The notes beneath the pieces were generated by a model, which did not search any database, was not told the origin of the DNA, and was given only the letters and a program-made list of their open reading frames with translations. Below, piece after piece: positions 44,167 to 54,900 of a DNA stretch of 64,000 nt (positions within the stretch are counted from its first letter, which is position 1; each line of letters begins with the position of its first letter). A program made the translations under genes and the position numbers. The stretch comes from Mucilaginibacter sp. JRF (GTDB lineage Bacteria; Bacteroidota; Bacteroidia; Sphingobacteriales; Sphingobacteriaceae). The stretch is taken from positions 1 to 64,000 of the forward strand of contig NZ_JADFBY010000010.1 of the NCBI RefSeq assembly GCF_015223065.1, written 5' to 3'.

Positions 44167-44859
44167 GCGAAGTTGCAATATCTTATCCAACTGATTGCAC
44201 TCCTTTTTGCTGAGCAACTCAATGGTCATAGGCACATCGGTCAGCGGGCGGTCGTTACCATCGGTTTTTTGTATGGCGATTCGGTCAACCATATCCAGGC
44301 CCGTGATCACTTCGCCAAACACGGTATAACTTTGGTCGAGATGCGGAGTACCACCAACCGCCTTATAGTATTCGCGCCAGCTTAAAGGTATCTTGCGGCC
44401 TTTCAAACGGGTTTGTTCTAACTTATCCAGTTGCTCATCGGTAAAGCGCTTGCCCTCTACAATGTAAAACTGGTAGCTGCTTGATGCCTTATCAGGATTA
44501 TCCTCACGGGCAGCGGCCAGTACACCCTTTTTATGAAATATGCTATCGCGAAACTCCGCCGGTACGGTATAGGTTTCTTTTCCGTTGCCCAATGTATCGC
44601 CGGGTTTGGCATTCTTTGATTCAGGATCGCCGCCTTGTATCATAAAATCCTTGATCACCCGGTGAAACAGCGAACCATTTAGCGTACCCGCCTTTGCCAG
44701 CTTAATAAAGTTATCGCGGTGCAGCGGTGTTTCATTATACAAGCGGATGATACAAGTACCATAAATGGTTTTGATACGCACGTATTGGTTTTTAGGCCCT
44801 TTGGCAAAGGCACCTGTGGTGGTGAGTAAAAGCAGGGCGGCTACTAAAAGTTTCTTCAT
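44161..44859 (-). CDS. Secreted cyclophilin-type peptidylprolyl isomerase
   Basis: 232 residues with a signal peptide ('LLVAALLLLTTTGAFA', cleaved near 18-20). The cyclophilin core shows 'NFIKLAKAGTLNGSLFHRVI' and 'FMIQGGDPESKN', then 'YTVFGEVITGLDMVDRIA'. It should speed proline isomerisation during folding in the periplasm. The ATG at 44859 is preferred to one ten codons upstream because the signal peptide begins there and because it follows directly on the stop of the preceding gene (44861). Confidence 0.92.
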   Translation of the reverse strand: MKKLLVAALLLLTTTGAFAKGPKNQYVRIKTIYGTCIIRLYNETPLHRDNFIKLAKAGTLNGSLFHRVIKDFMIQGGDPESKNAKPGDTLGNGKETYTVPAEFRDSIFHKKGVLAAAREDNPDKASSSYQFYIVEGKRFTDEQLDKLEQTRLKGRKIPLSWREYYKAVGGTPHLDQSYTVFGEVITGLDMVDRIAIQKTDGNDRPLTDVPMTIELLSKKECNQLDKILQLRP

Positions 44860-44860
44860 G

Positions 44861-45214
44861 TTAACCTTCGTATGGATATATGTCGGCAAAATAAGTTACC
44901 ATAAGCGTTTTCAGTACCATCTCCTGCTCAAGCAGGGTATAGTTGGGTATGGGTTTCACCAGTTTCCAGTGCGGCCAGCCGTCCTGGTCAAGTCCCTCAA
45001 GCTCGTAAAAACCCATCTGGCTAAACAGGCGGCAATTGGCAATGTGCATTAGCTCCTCCTTTTGCCTTTTACTAAACTTGCGGGGCCCCTGCCCCAGCTC
45101 CTGTACACCTACCAGGAACAGCATCACCTTCATATCGGGCGTATCGGTGTCAAAATCCCTGGCGATATGCTGCTGCAACTCGTCCCATCTTTTATTTACT
45201 TCGGCAGGTTTCAT
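44861..45214 (-). CDS. Conserved hypothetical protein
   Basis: 117 residues from the ATG at 45214 ('MKPAEVNKRWDELQQ'); a start at 45235 would add seven residues. The protein is helical and charged, with 'FLVGVQELGQGPRKFSKRQK' and 'CRLFSQMGFYELEGLDQDGW' as its most conserved-looking parts. I do not recognise a named domain, although proteins of this size and pattern recur in Bacteroidota. It abuts the cyclophilin gene, so the two are probably co-transcribed. Confidence 0.75.
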   Translation of the reverse strand: MKPAEVNKRWDELQQHIARDFDTDTPDMKVMLFLVGVQELGQGPRKFSKRQKEELMHIANCRLFSQMGFYELEGLDQDGWPHWKLVKPIPNYTLLEQEMVLKTLMVTYFADIYPYEG

Positions 45215-45279
45215 ACCGGCAAATATACATTTCACAAGAATGTTACCCTATGCTGATGAATTGTTTATTTATATTGACC

Positions 45280-45287
45280 TATATTTG
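45280..45287 (+). promoter_or_regulatory. Candidate -7 element of the small-protein/TonB-receptor operon
   Basis: TATATTTG fits the TAnnTTTG consensus and lies 18 bases before the TTG start at 45306. A -33 element is not clear. Confidence 0.4.
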
Positions 45288-45305
45288 TCCAAATTGCATT
45301 AAATC

Positions 45306-45632
45306 TTGAAAAAGAAGCGTTACACTTTAATCGCCGCCTGGCTATTACTACTCTGCTTTGTTGCAGGGCAGGTTGTAGTGTATTCGCATCAGCACCACAT
45401 TTTGAAAGGCATCCATCATATTGATGCCAAAGTAAAGGGCCGAACGCAGGTTAGCGAAAAATGCCAGATATGCGATAGCATGCACCATGCAGACATGGAG
45501 CTGCACCAAAATTATGTTGCTTTTGACCTGCAAGCAACCGAGTTAACACACCCTTCCGCAAAATTTGATTTTAAGCCATTCGGCCTCATTTTAGCCGATG
45601 GGCTCTCCCCGCCTGTTTTCATATTATCCTAA
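45306..45632 (+). CDS. Small secreted His/Cys-rich protein next to a TonB receptor
   Basis: 108 residues beginning at TTG (no ATG in frame upstream before a stop). An N-terminal membrane or signal helix (7-24, 'LIAAWLLLLCFVAGQVVV') is followed by 'YSHQHHILKGIHHI', 'CQICDSMHHADMELHQNY' and a C-terminal 'GLSPPVFIL'. The clustered His with CxxC suggests metal binding in the periplasm. It precedes a ZnuD-like TonB-receptor gene by 68 bases, consistent with a metal-handling pair. Similar short proteins precede such receptors in other Bacteroidota, as far as I recall. Function is inferred from context. Confidence 0.7.
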   Translation: MKKKRYTLIAAWLLLLCFVAGQVVVYSHQHHILKGIHHIDAKVKGRTQVSEKCQICDSMHHADMELHQNYVAFDLQATELTHPSAKFDFKPFGLILADGLSPPVFILS

Positions 45633-45700
45633 ATAAAATAGAGAACACACCTGCTGCGTAAGCAGTATTTTACTTATTTATTTTTTTCTGAACGATAATC

Positions 45701-48022
45701 ATGAAATTCAAGCTATTGATATGCTTGCTATTGGTATTTGTCCAAAGCATGGCATCAACCCCTATAATTATATTAAAAGGTAAAGTTGTTGATAATAATA
45801 ACCAGCCGCTACCCGGCGCTACCGTAACTTTTCCTGATCTTAAGATATCAACCCAAACCGACGCGAACGGCGAGTTTTCATTAAATAATTTGCCTGCCCG
45901 CGGTAAGTTTTTGGTACAGATACAGTTTGTTGGTTTCCGGACCTTAACCCAATTGGTTGATATGGCCGCTACCACCCCACCGGTATTTACCCTGCAACCC
46001 AGCGTTATTGAAACCCGCGAGGTTGTTATTACCGGCACGCCGATAAGCGGTAACAGCAAACAAAACAGCACATCGGCCACTACGGTTACCCGCGATCAGC
46101 TGCTGCGCCCATCAACTAATATTATTGATGCCTTGGCCAGCCAGGTACCGGGTGTATCGCAAATTACTACCGGCCCGTCCATATCAAAACCGGTTATTCG
46201 TGGTTTGGGCTATAACCGTGTGGTTACCCTGAGCAATGGCGTTAAACAACAAGGCCAGCAATGGGGCGATGAGCACGGCATTGAGATAGACCAATACGGT
46301 GCCGACCGTGTGGAGGTTTTGCGTGGCGCGGCCTCTTTGCTTTACGGATCGGACGCGCTGGGTGGCGTGATCAACATGCTCGACCCACTTACCCCGCCAA
46401 GCGGACAAATAAAGGGCGAATTTTTGACCAACTACGCTACCAATAATGGCCTTACCGGTACATCATTAATGCTTACCGGTAATGAGGATGGTTTGGTATG
46501 GCGCGCACGCGGGTCGTACAAAAACGCTTATGCCTTTAAAACTCCTGATTACTATTTCCCTAACTCAGGCTTTAACGAAACCAACCTTAGCGGTATGCTG
46601 GGTTTAAATAAGCAATGGGGTTACTCGCACATCAACTTCTCGTACTTTAAAAACAATATTGGTTTATTTGAGGCTGAACCTGATAACGGATTGAACTTTT
46701 TTAAGGAAGATGGCGAGCCGTTTACCAATGATGATTACAAAAGCCGCAGCCTGCTATTCCCACGTCAGGACATCAGGCATTATAAAATAAACTGGGATAA
46801 TAACTTCATCATCGGCAGTGGCTTTTTAAAGGTTAACCTGGGTTACCAGAAAAATCAGCGCCGTGAGCTGGAGGAAAGCACTGATCCATCGCTGTTTTTC
46901 GACCTGAATACTTATACCGGCGATGTTAAATACTACCTGCCCGAAAGTAATGGCTGGCAGCCTGTATTTGGTGCAAGTACCGAGATAGGTAAAAGCCTGA
47001 ACAAAGGCTCGGAATATTTAGTGCCTGATTATAACTCGTACGGCATTGGCGCTTTCGCTTATGTTAAAAATACCTGGGACAAAAACACCTTCAACGCCGG
47101 TATCCGTTACGATTACCGTAAGAACACAGGCAAGGGTTTGATTGAAGATGGCGAAGCCCGCTTTGAGCCTTTTACCAACAAATTCTCGAACGTGAGCGGA
47201 GCGTTAGGCTATACCCACCAGTTTAACGATCAGCTTAACTTTAAGGCCAATGCCGGTACCGCGTTCCGCGCGCCAAACCCTGCCGAGCTGGCTTCGAATG
47301 GTGTACACGAAGGTACTTTCCGTTACGAGGTGGGCAACCCTAACCTTGCCCCTGAGCGTAGTTACCAGGCCGATGCTACTTTAGAGTATGATAACAAATT
47401 CATCAGCGCCAGCGTAGGTATTTACGAGAACTATATCCATAACTTCATCTATGCATCGCATACACAGGGCGATGTAGTGCAGGATCAGGATGAGGCAGGC
47501 AATCCAACTAATTATGATGTTTATCGCTACGGGCAGGTAAACGCCAACCTATATGGCTTTGAGGGCAGCTTAACTTTGCATCCGGTTAGCTTTATTCACT
47601 TAGAGAATACCTTTGGCTATACCCACGCGCAAAACAACACGCTGGACAGGCCACTGGCATTTATACCGGCCGGTTCGTTAAGAAACACGCTGCGTTTTGA
47701 GCCGAACATTAAAGGCTTAAAACAATCGTACATTTATGTAGGTATTGATAACTTCTTTAAGCAAGGTCGTTTTGATGATACTTTTGAAACAGGTACCGAT
47801 GGCTATACCCTGCTTAACGCCGGTTTAGGCACCACGGTAAAGCTGGGCAATCAGCCGTTGAAACTTTATGTGGCGGGCAACAACCTGCTTAACAAAAAGT
47901 ATTACGATGCGCTTAGCCGTTACAAACCGGGCCGCCTGAGCAGCGAAGACTCAACCTTTGGTATTTACAACCCCGGCCGAAATATAACTTTCGGGGTTTA
48001 CCTGCCATTCACGGTAAAATAA
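45701..48022 (+). CDS. TonB-dependent receptor, ZnuD-like (possible metal uptake)
   Basis: 773 residues: signal peptide (1-19, 'LVFVQSMAS'), carboxypeptidase-D-like domain (25-105), TonB box-like 'EVVITGTP' near 112, plug with 'IRGLGYNRVVTLSNGVKQQG' and 'GDEHGIEIDQYGADRVEVLRG' split across about 170-205, and a 22-strand barrel ending in 'GVYLPFTVK'. The plug sequence with acidic and His residues resembles zinc receptor ZnuD. The gene before it encodes a His/Cys-rich secreted protein. Zinc or another transition metal is the likely substrate, by inference. Confidence 0.88.
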   Translation: MKFKLLICLLLVFVQSMASTPIIILKGKVVDNNNQPLPGATVTFPDLKISTQTDANGEFSLNNLPARGKFLVQIQFVGFRTLTQLVDMAATTPPVFTLQPSVIETREVVITGTPISGNSKQNSTSATTVTRDQLLRPSTNIIDALASQVPGVSQITTGPSISKPVIRGLGYNRVVTLSNGVKQQGQQWGDEHGIEIDQYGADRVEVLRGAASLLYGSDALGGVINMLDPLTPPSGQIKGEFLTNYATNNGLTGTSLMLTGNEDGLVWRARGSYKNAYAFKTPDYYFPNSGFNETNLSGMLGLNKQWGYSHINFSYFKNNIGLFEAEPDNGLNFFKEDGEPFTNDDYKSRSLLFPRQDIRHYKINWDNNFIIGSGFLKVNLGYQKNQRRELEESTDPSLFFDLNTYTGDVKYYLPESNGWQPVFGASTEIGKSLNKGSEYLVPDYNSYGIGAFAYVKNTWDKNTFNAGIRYDYRKNTGKGLIEDGEARFEPFTNKFSNVSGALGYTHQFNDQLNFKANAGTAFRAPNPAELASNGVHEGTFRYEVGNPNLAPERSYQADATLEYDNKFISASVGIYENYIHNFIYASHTQGDVVQDQDEAGNPTNYDVYRYGQVNANLYGFEGSLTLHPVSFIHLENTFGYTHAQNNTLDRPLAFIPAGSLRNTLRFEPNIKGLKQSYIYVGIDNFFKQGRFDDTFETGTDGYTLLNAGLGTTVKLGNQPLKLYVAGNNLLNKKYYDALSRYKPGRLSSEDSTFGIYNPGRNITFGVYLPFTVK

Positions 48023-48033
48023 TATAAGCTTAC

Positions 48034-48067
48034 AAAACGCCTCCTGATAAATACAGGGGGCGTTTTT
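48034..48067. terminator. Terminator after the TonB receptor gene
   Basis: AAAACGCCTCCTG pairs with CAGGGGGCGTTTTT (one bulge) around ATAAATA, with a T-run. It closes the two-gene operon. Confidence 0.75.
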
Positions 48068-48113
48068 ACTTTTGGAGGATAAACTTTTACAAGCATCTGC
48101 TGTATCTTACATT

Positions 48114-49094
48114 ATGAAAAACATTGTACTTACCCTATTTGCCGCCATTTTTTGCCTGAGCGCATACGCGCAGCCCGATACCGTTTCCATTAATCTGGAT
48201 AATGTTGCTTACCCCTACCCGGTCAAGTTTTTACCGGTAACTACCAATGGGCAGGATGTGCGGATGGCTTATATGGATGTACAGCCTACCAGCAATGCTA
48301 ACGGCAAAACGGTGATGCTTTTTCATGGTAAAAATTTTGGAGGCTATTATTGGACAAACGTGATTAAGGCATTAACAGCAAAAGGTTACCGCGTTGTAGT
48401 GCCCGATCAGTTGGGTTTTGGTAAATCATCTAAAGCTTTCATCCATTATAGCTTTTATAAGATGGCGAGCCTCAATAAAAAACTGCTGGATACTTTGGGC
48501 ATTAAAAAGGCGTATATACTCGGCCACTCGATGGGTGGAATGCTGGCTACAAGGTTTACGCTGATGTACCCCGGAACGGTTGAGAAACTTTTATTGGAAA
48601 ACCCTATCGGTTTGGAAGATTACCTGTCATTCGTGCCCTATAAAAGTGCCGAGGAGCTTTACAAAAACGAGCTGAAAACTACTGCCGAAAGCGTGAAGAA
48701 ATACTACCAGACATCGTACTTTGATGAATGGAAACCTGAATATGATTATCTCGTAAAAATAGGCGGCAATGTGAGCAAGAGCGCCGACTTCCCGCGGTAT
48801 GCTATGGTATCGGCATTAACTTACGAGATGATATTTGAGCAGCCGGTTTGCCACGAGTTTGGCAATATCAAAGTGCCAACCGTGCTGTTTATCGGTTTGG
48901 AAGATAACACCATTGTGGGCAAGGCCTATTTATCGCCCGAAGAACAGGCTAAGCATGGCAACTACAAAAAACTTGCTCCCGAAACAGCTAAGAAAATTCC
49001 GGGTGCAAAGCTGATCAGCTACCCGGGTGTTAAGCATGTACCCCACTGGCAAATACCTGATAAATTTTTAAAGGATCTGACAGATAATCTGTAA
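48114..49094 (+). CDS. Secreted alpha/beta hydrolase
   Basis: 326 residues from the ATG at 48114, which starts a clear signal peptide ('NIVLTLFAAIFCLSAYA'); a start at 48072 is rejected for that reason. The alpha/beta hydrolase fold shows the oxyanion loop 'LFHGKNFGGYYW', nucleophile Ser in 'GHSMGG', the acid Asp in 'LFIGLEDNTI' and His in 'GVKHVPHWQ'. The substrate is unknown. It follows the receptor terminator and probably has its own promoter. Confidence 0.86.
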   Translation: MKNIVLTLFAAIFCLSAYAQPDTVSINLDNVAYPYPVKFLPVTTNGQDVRMAYMDVQPTSNANGKTVMLFHGKNFGGYYWTNVIKALTAKGYRVVVPDQLGFGKSSKAFIHYSFYKMASLNKKLLDTLGIKKAYILGHSMGGMLATRFTLMYPGTVEKLLLENPIGLEDYLSFVPYKSAEELYKNELKTTAESVKKYYQTSYFDEWKPEYDYLVKIGGNVSKSADFPRYAMVSALTYEMIFEQPVCHEFGNIKVPTVLFIGLEDNTIVGKAYLSPEEQAKHGNYKKLAPETAKKIPGAKLISYPGVKHVPHWQIPDKFLKDLTDNL

Positions 49095-49098
49095 AGAC

Positions 49099-49623
49099 TT
49101 AACCTAATTTTTGCCGGTACAGGTTGTAGTTATCATCATCAAAGCATACAAATAATACTTTGGTGATGGTATTATCTATCGTTAAAAAATCGGCAACGGT
49201 TTCAATGGCAATCTCGGCGGCTTCCTGCTTTGGGAAATGATATATACCAGTGCTGATGTTGGGGAAAGCGATGGTTTTAACACCATTTTCTACCGCCAGT
49301 TTAAGGCTGTTGCGGTAAGCGTTGGCCAATAAAGTTTCGGCTTTCTCGGCATTGCTGCTGCTCCATACCGGGCCAACGGTGTGTATAACATATTTGGCAG
49401 GCAAATTACCGCCTGTGGTTATCACTGCTTCGCCGGTTTTGCAGCCGCCCTGTTTGTCGCGAATTTTAATGCATCCATCCAAAATAGCCTTGCCTCCGGC
49501 ACGATGTATAGCGCCGTCAACGCCACCGCCGCCAAGCAATGAAGTATTGGCCGCGTTCACAATAGCATCAACCTGTTGTTTGGTGATGTCGCCCTGTATA
49601 ACCTCTATCCTGCTGTTTGCCAT
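49099..49623 (-). CDS. Macrodomain O-acetyl-ADP-ribose deacetylase (YmdB-like)
   Basis: 174 residues from the ATG at 49623 ('MANSRIEVIQGDITKQQ'); the upstream ATG at 49650 adds nine residues lacking family similarity. The macrodomain signature 'VDAIVNAANTSLLGGGGVDG' is followed by 'AIHRAGG', 'GEAVITTGGNLPAKYVIHTV' and 'FPNISTGIYHFP'. It removes ADP-ribose-linked groups. It converges with the hydrolase gene, 4 bases apart, and lies 34 bases after the kinase gene on its own strand. Confidence 0.92.
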   Translation of the reverse strand: MANSRIEVIQGDITKQQVDAIVNAANTSLLGGGGVDGAIHRAGGKAILDGCIKIRDKQGGCKTGEAVITTGGNLPAKYVIHTVGPVWSSSNAEKAETLLANAYRNSLKLAVENGVKTIAFPNISTGIYHFPKQEAAEIAIETVADFLTIDNTITKVLFVCFDDDNYNLYRQKLG

Positions 49624-49657
49624 TGAGGTATAACAAATGGTATGCTGCAATGTTCAG

Positions 49658-51010
49658 TTATTCGGCTACGGGTAACAGTATCTGCATTTCGGTGCCTTGC
49701 TGTTCTTCGGATATAATGTTGATGGTACCGCGGTGTAATTTGATGATGTTGAGCGTTAGCGGCAAGCCGATACCATGCCCGGCAAACTGCCCCGTATTTG
49801 ATGCCCTGAAGAATGGCTCAAAAATATGCTGTTGTTCTTTTATCGGGATGCCTATCCCCTTATCAATAACGATGATTTTAATTGCACCCTCGCTCGATGA
49901 TATTTTTACCGATACCGGCTGGTTGCTTGAGTACTTACAGGCATTCAACACAATATTACTTAAGGCCAGGTGAAGCAGGTTAACGTTCCCTTCGGTTTGC
50001 AGTTGGCATTCATCCTCGGGCAATGCCGAAAAATCAATATCGATCATGCACCTCGGAGCTATCTTTTTAACCGAATCGGCCACGGTGATAATCAACTCAT
50101 CCAGCCTGATCAATTGCCAGTTTTGCTTCTTACCGTCGAAGCCGCTTTGCGCCAGGCCCAATAAACTGGTGAGTATGTTTTCCAGCTTTTCGGCCTCGTT
50201 AAAAATAGCTTTTACATTGGCTATTGATTCCGGGTCGAGCCCCTTTTTGGCCAGCAACAACTCCGTTTCTCCGCTGATGATGCTTAAGGGGGTACGCAAT
50301 TCGTGCGAGGCATTGCTTACAAAATTGTTCTGCGTTTCAAAGGCCGTTTCGAGCCGGTTAAGCATATTATTAAAGGTTGAAACCAGCTCGGCTATCTCAT
50401 CCTTACCCTTCGCGGCCTCTACCCGCATGTGCAGGTTGGTTGCCGATATATTTTTTACACTCCTGATAAGGGCGCGTATAGGCTTAATGGTATAATGCGA
50501 AAATATACGCCCGATGATGTACGATAGCACCAGCGATATAACAAATATCACGATGAGTATCTTCCGCAATTCATGGAGTTCTTTGTAGCCGTAGGGATCA
50601 ACCGCTTCGGCAATAACTATATAACGACCATATGGTGTTTTAAATAATTCTCCTGAATAAAAATGATTTTTGTAAGTATGCCGGGCTTTTCTGCCACTTA
50701 GTAAGGTGTTGTAAAATTCTGGCGGTAGATTTATTGGCTTTTTAAAACTACTGTCAACATTCATCTTTATCACAAAGTCGCGCTCTCCTATAAGTGGATC
50801 AAGGCGGGTTTTTGCATCCTTGTATACGGCAGTGCGCCCGTCGGGATGAATTTTTATTTGCGCGGCAAAGCGCACACGAGCTTCAAGTCGTTTAAAGAAA
50901 TCCTCAAAGTTAAATTCAGATACAAAGTAAAATATGGCCGCGTTCATCAACAGCAACCCTACGGTTGATATGGCGAAGAACAGCAGCGTTATTTTGGTTT
51001 GCAGCTTCAT
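49658..51010 (-). CDS. Sensor histidine kinase (HAMP-HisKA-HATPase)
   Basis: 450 residues. Membrane helices at about 8-28 and 150-170 flank a periplasmic sensor; HAMP follows ('IKPIRALIRSVKNISATNLH'), then HisKA with phospho-His in 'FVSNASHELRTPLSII' and HATPase with 'NIVLNACKYS', 'IVIDKGIGIP' and 'GHGIGLPLTLNI'. It overlaps the response-regulator gene by four bases. The stimulus is unknown; OmpR-type pairs next to metal-uptake genes often sense metals, but no evidence here ties them. Confidence 0.93.
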   Translation of the reverse strand: MKLQTKITLLFFAISTVGLLLMNAAIFYFVSEFNFEDFFKRLEARVRFAAQIKIHPDGRTAVYKDAKTRLDPLIGERDFVIKMNVDSSFKKPINLPPEFYNTLLSGRKARHTYKNHFYSGELFKTPYGRYIVIAEAVDPYGYKELHELRKILIVIFVISLVLSYIIGRIFSHYTIKPIRALIRSVKNISATNLHMRVEAAKGKDEIAELVSTFNNMLNRLETAFETQNNFVSNASHELRTPLSIISGETELLLAKKGLDPESIANVKAIFNEAEKLENILTSLLGLAQSGFDGKKQNWQLIRLDELIITVADSVKKIAPRCMIDIDFSALPEDECQLQTEGNVNLLHLALSNIVLNACKYSSNQPVSVKISSSEGAIKIIVIDKGIGIPIKEQQHIFEPFFRASNTGQFAGHGIGLPLTLNIIKLHRGTINIISEEQQGTEMQILLPVAE

Positions 51011-51690
51011 TCACCATCGGTTTTGAACATATAGCCCATACCAAAAACGGTTTGTATAAGGCGGGTGGCATAATTGTTATCCAGCTTTTTGCGCAGGTAG
51101 TTAACATACACATCAACCACGTTGGTACCCATGTTAAAGTCGATATCCCATACATTCTCCAGTATCTGTATGCGCGATAGTACTTTGTTCGGGTTTTTAA
51201 CCAGGTACTCCAGCAAGCGATACTCGGTAGCGGTAAGGTTTATCTGCTTATCGCCGCGCTTAGCTGTTTTTGATACCAGGTCAACTTCCAGATCGGCAAC
51301 GGTAATTACATCCTTAGGTACGGTATTATTGCGACTGCGGCGCATCAGGGTACGTATGCGGGCTTCCAGTTCGGCCAGTTTAAAGGGCTTGGCAATGTAA
51401 TCGTCGGCACCGCTATCTAATCCGGTTATAATGTTTTCGGTACTTGATAAGGCCGTAAGCATCACAATAGGTATGGCATTATCTTTTTTGCGTACCTCAC
51501 GGCATATTTGCACGCCGTTCATTCCAGGCAGCATTATATCCAATATCAGCAGATCGAACTGGTAATTGGTAGCCATTTGCAAGCCGGTAATACCATCCGG
51601 AGCAATGCTAACATCCATACCCGCGTCGGTTAGTCCTCTGCTTATAACCGATGCCAGTCCGGGCTCGTCCTCAACTACTAAAACCTTCAT
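51007..51690 (-). CDS. OmpR/PhoB-family response regulator
   Basis: 227 residues: receiver with phospho-Asp in 'LLILDIMLPGMNG' (about residue 51) and 'DYIAKPFKLAELEARI', then a winged helix at 130-225 ('INLTATEYRLLEYLVKNPNK', 'VVDVYVNYLRKKLD'). Its stop overlaps the kinase start by ATGA. The 243 bases upstream to the divergent DUF4175 gene are AT-rich and presumably hold both promoters; no clear element was found. Confidence 0.95.
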   Translation of the reverse strand: MKVLVVEDEPGLASVISRGLTDAGMDVSIAPDGITGLQMATNYQFDLLILDIMLPGMNGVQICREVRKKDNAIPIVMLTALSSTENIITGLDSGADDYIAKPFKLAELEARIRTLMRRSRNNTVPKDVITVADLEVDLVSKTAKRGDKQINLTATEYRLLEYLVKNPNKVLSRIQILENVWDIDFNMGTNVVDVYVNYLRKKLDNNYATRLIQTVFGMGYMFKTDGE

Positions 51691-51933
51691 AAATATCTTT
51701 AAAATTAAAACCTTATGTTGTGCAGTATGTTTAACTTTAATAGCACGCTATTGTTCGCAAAATAACAGGCTGTAAGGTATAAAGCTAATTTTTCCTATCT
51801 AAAAAACCACTTTACGGCAAAAAATTGAGTTGCGGCCAATAATATTTATTTTTTTGATACCTACCGCGAATACGATTTATTTTCAGATTTTCGTTTTTAA
51901 CATAGAATTAACCTGCGGAAAATCATTAAAAAA

Positions 51934-54900
51934 ATGCACGCCCCTGATAATTTTGACTTGTTAATTATTAAGGTAAATACTTTTATCCGGAAGTATTACT
52001 TTAACAATTTGCTGCGCGGAGTTATTTTTTTGGGCGCCGGTTTATTCTCTCTCTACCTGTTGGTAACACTTGCCGAGTACTTTGGCAATTTTAATGTGGT
52101 GTTGCGCTCGGCATTATTTTACTTATTTATACTGATAAACCTCTCACTGCTGGTTTGGCTGGTAATACCCTCATTATTAGCCTGGCTGCGCATTGGCAAA
52201 ACACTTACTTATGATGAGGCGGCGGTAATTATAGGCAAGCACTTCGTTAACGTGAACGATAAGCTGCTGAACACCTTACAACTAAAAAAACAAACCCTTG
52301 CCGACCCTCGCCAGCAACAACTGCTGGCCGCCGGTATCGATCAAAAAATAAGTGAGCTTAGTCCGGTAAGTTTTCCATCGGCCATCAATTTAAAGGAGAA
52401 TACACGCTACCTTAAATGGTTGCTGATACCTGTGGGCGCTATATGCATTATTGGGCTGGCAGCACCATCAATACTTACTGATAGTACCGAACGGCTGTTA
52501 AAGCACGATAAATATTTCGCGCCGTTAGCCCCGTTCAAATTCGTGGTACAAAACCGGTCGTTAACCGCTGTACAGGGCGACGACATGACACTTGAGGTAC
52601 GCTTGGAGGGCAATAACCTGCCTGCCGATGTTTATATTGAAAATAGCGGCAACATATTTAAGCTCGAAAAATCATCGGTGAGCCGGTTTACTTATACGTT
52701 TAAAAACCTGCAACATAATGTACCGTTCAAGCTTAGCGCTAACGGGTACAATTCATCGCAATACATCGTCAACGTTAATTATAAGCCTACCCTGGTGAGC
52801 TTTGATGCTACGTTGCAATATCCGGCCTATCTGCACAAGCAGCCTGAAACCATAGCTAATGCCGGCGATTTAACTATACCTGCCGGAACCATTGTTAAAT
52901 GGCGTATAAAAACGCAGCATGCCTCCAAACTGGCGTTCAGTATAAACAACAGCCTGCACCAGCTTGATCCGGTTGCTGAGGGTGTATTCAGTCACCAGGA
53001 ACGGATAGTTAAAAATACCGCCTATAAAATAAGCGCTACCAACCAGCAGGTAGCCCGCAATACTGATTCATCGGCTTATAATATCCACGTAGTGGCTGAT
53101 GAAGCGCCTGCTATATCGGCAGAGCAAAAGCAGGATTCGGTGAGTAGCAAAGCCTTGTACTTTAACGGTTCGGTACAGGATGATCATGGTTTTTCGTCGC
53201 TTACATTTAATTATCGTGTTGGCGATAAGGTGTATCATGTGCCGGTAAAGGCTGATCTGTCGCAAACGCAGGCGGGCTTTTTCTTTTTTTGGAATTTGAA
53301 GGATCTGAAGTTACCCGAGGGGGCACAGATATCCTATTACTTTGAGGTGGCGGATAACGATGCCGTAGCCGGACCTAAACGTGCCCGCACACCCGAGCAA
53401 ACGCTGAATATGCCGGATGCCAAACAACTTAACGAGCAGATGGAGGCCGGCAGTAAAGCGGTGGCTGATAAAACGCAATCGGCCATTAAACTGGCTGCGC
53501 AGATAGAGCGCGAATCGCAAAAGCTGAATCAGCAGTTGCTTGATAAGAATAATTTGAGCTTTGAGGAGAAGAAACAGGTAGAACAGCTGCTGCAAAAAAA
53601 GATGGAGTTGAATAAACTGGTTAAGGATATTCAGGACGAGAACCGCAAGAACCAGTTTAACCGCCAGGAGAATCAGCAGCAAAGCGAGGATCTACAGAAA
53701 AAACAGCAACAAATTGCCGACTTGTTCAACAACGTACTCGACCCAAAAACACAGGAATTGCTGAAAAAATTGCAGGACCTGTTGGATAAAGGTGAAAAAG
53801 ATGATACCCGCGATGAGTTGAAGAAAATGCAGCAGGATAATCGCTCCCTTAAAAAAGAGCTCGACCGTGTTTTGGAATTGTATAAAAAGCTGGCATTTGA
53901 CCAAAAAGTTGAACAAAACATCAATCAGCTCAATAAATTAGCCCAGGAACAACAAAAACTGGCTGAGCAAACCGGTAAACAAAATCAGAACAAAAACGAG
54001 CTGCTGCAAAAGCAGCAAAAACTTAAGGAGGAATTTAGCGAAGCCCGAAAATCGCTCGACGAGCTGAAGAAGGAAAACGAGGCGCAAAGTGAGAAGATGG
54101 ATCTGAAAGATCAGCAAAAGGAAAGCGACGCTGTTGACCAAAAAATGGACGAAAGCAAGCAGAATTTGCAAAAGAACGATAAGCAAAAAGCAAGCGCCGC
54201 GCAACAGCAGGCCGCTCAAAAAATGCAGCAAATGGCATCGAAAATGCAGCAACAGCAGCAGGAGGAAGAAGAAAGCGAAAATGCCGTTAATGCCGCTCAA
54301 TTGCGCGAATTGCTGAAAAATTTGGTGAACAGCTCCTTCGCGCAGGAGAAGCTGATGCTATCATTACGGGGCATTAACCCGGCCGACCCAAGTTATACCC
54401 GTTTGGCCCAGCAGCAAAAGGATATTAAGGATAACCTTAAAACGGCCGAGGATAGCCTATACTCATTAAGTAAAAGGGTGCCGCAAATACAATCGGCTGT
54501 TAATAAGGATGTAGCGAGCATTAATGAGAATATTGAGAAAGCTTTAGGCCTCATGGGTGACAGAAGAAGCGCAGAAGCCAACCGCAGCCAGCAGTATGCC
54601 ATGACAGCCATGAACAATTTGGCACTACTATTGAGCGAAGCCCTTGAACAGTTGCAAAACATGCAGAACCGCCAGGGTGGCGGCAAAGGCAAAAAACAGC
54701 AATCGGTATCGCAACTGGCAAAAATGCAGCAGCAGCTTAATCAAAACATGCAAAAGGCAAGGCAGCAAATGCAACAACAAGGTAACCAGGGCAATCAGGA
54801 TAAAACCGGCCAGGGGCAAAACGGCATGAGCGAGCAGCTGGCACGCATGGCCAGGCAGCAGCAGCAAATACGCCAGGCGCTTGAACAGATGAACCGTGAA

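Noticed and set aside
54134..54316. Extra small frames inside the coiled-coil gene
   Set aside because: Gln/Lys-rich repetitive DNA keeps several frames open; they are antisense or shifted copies of the real coding sequence.
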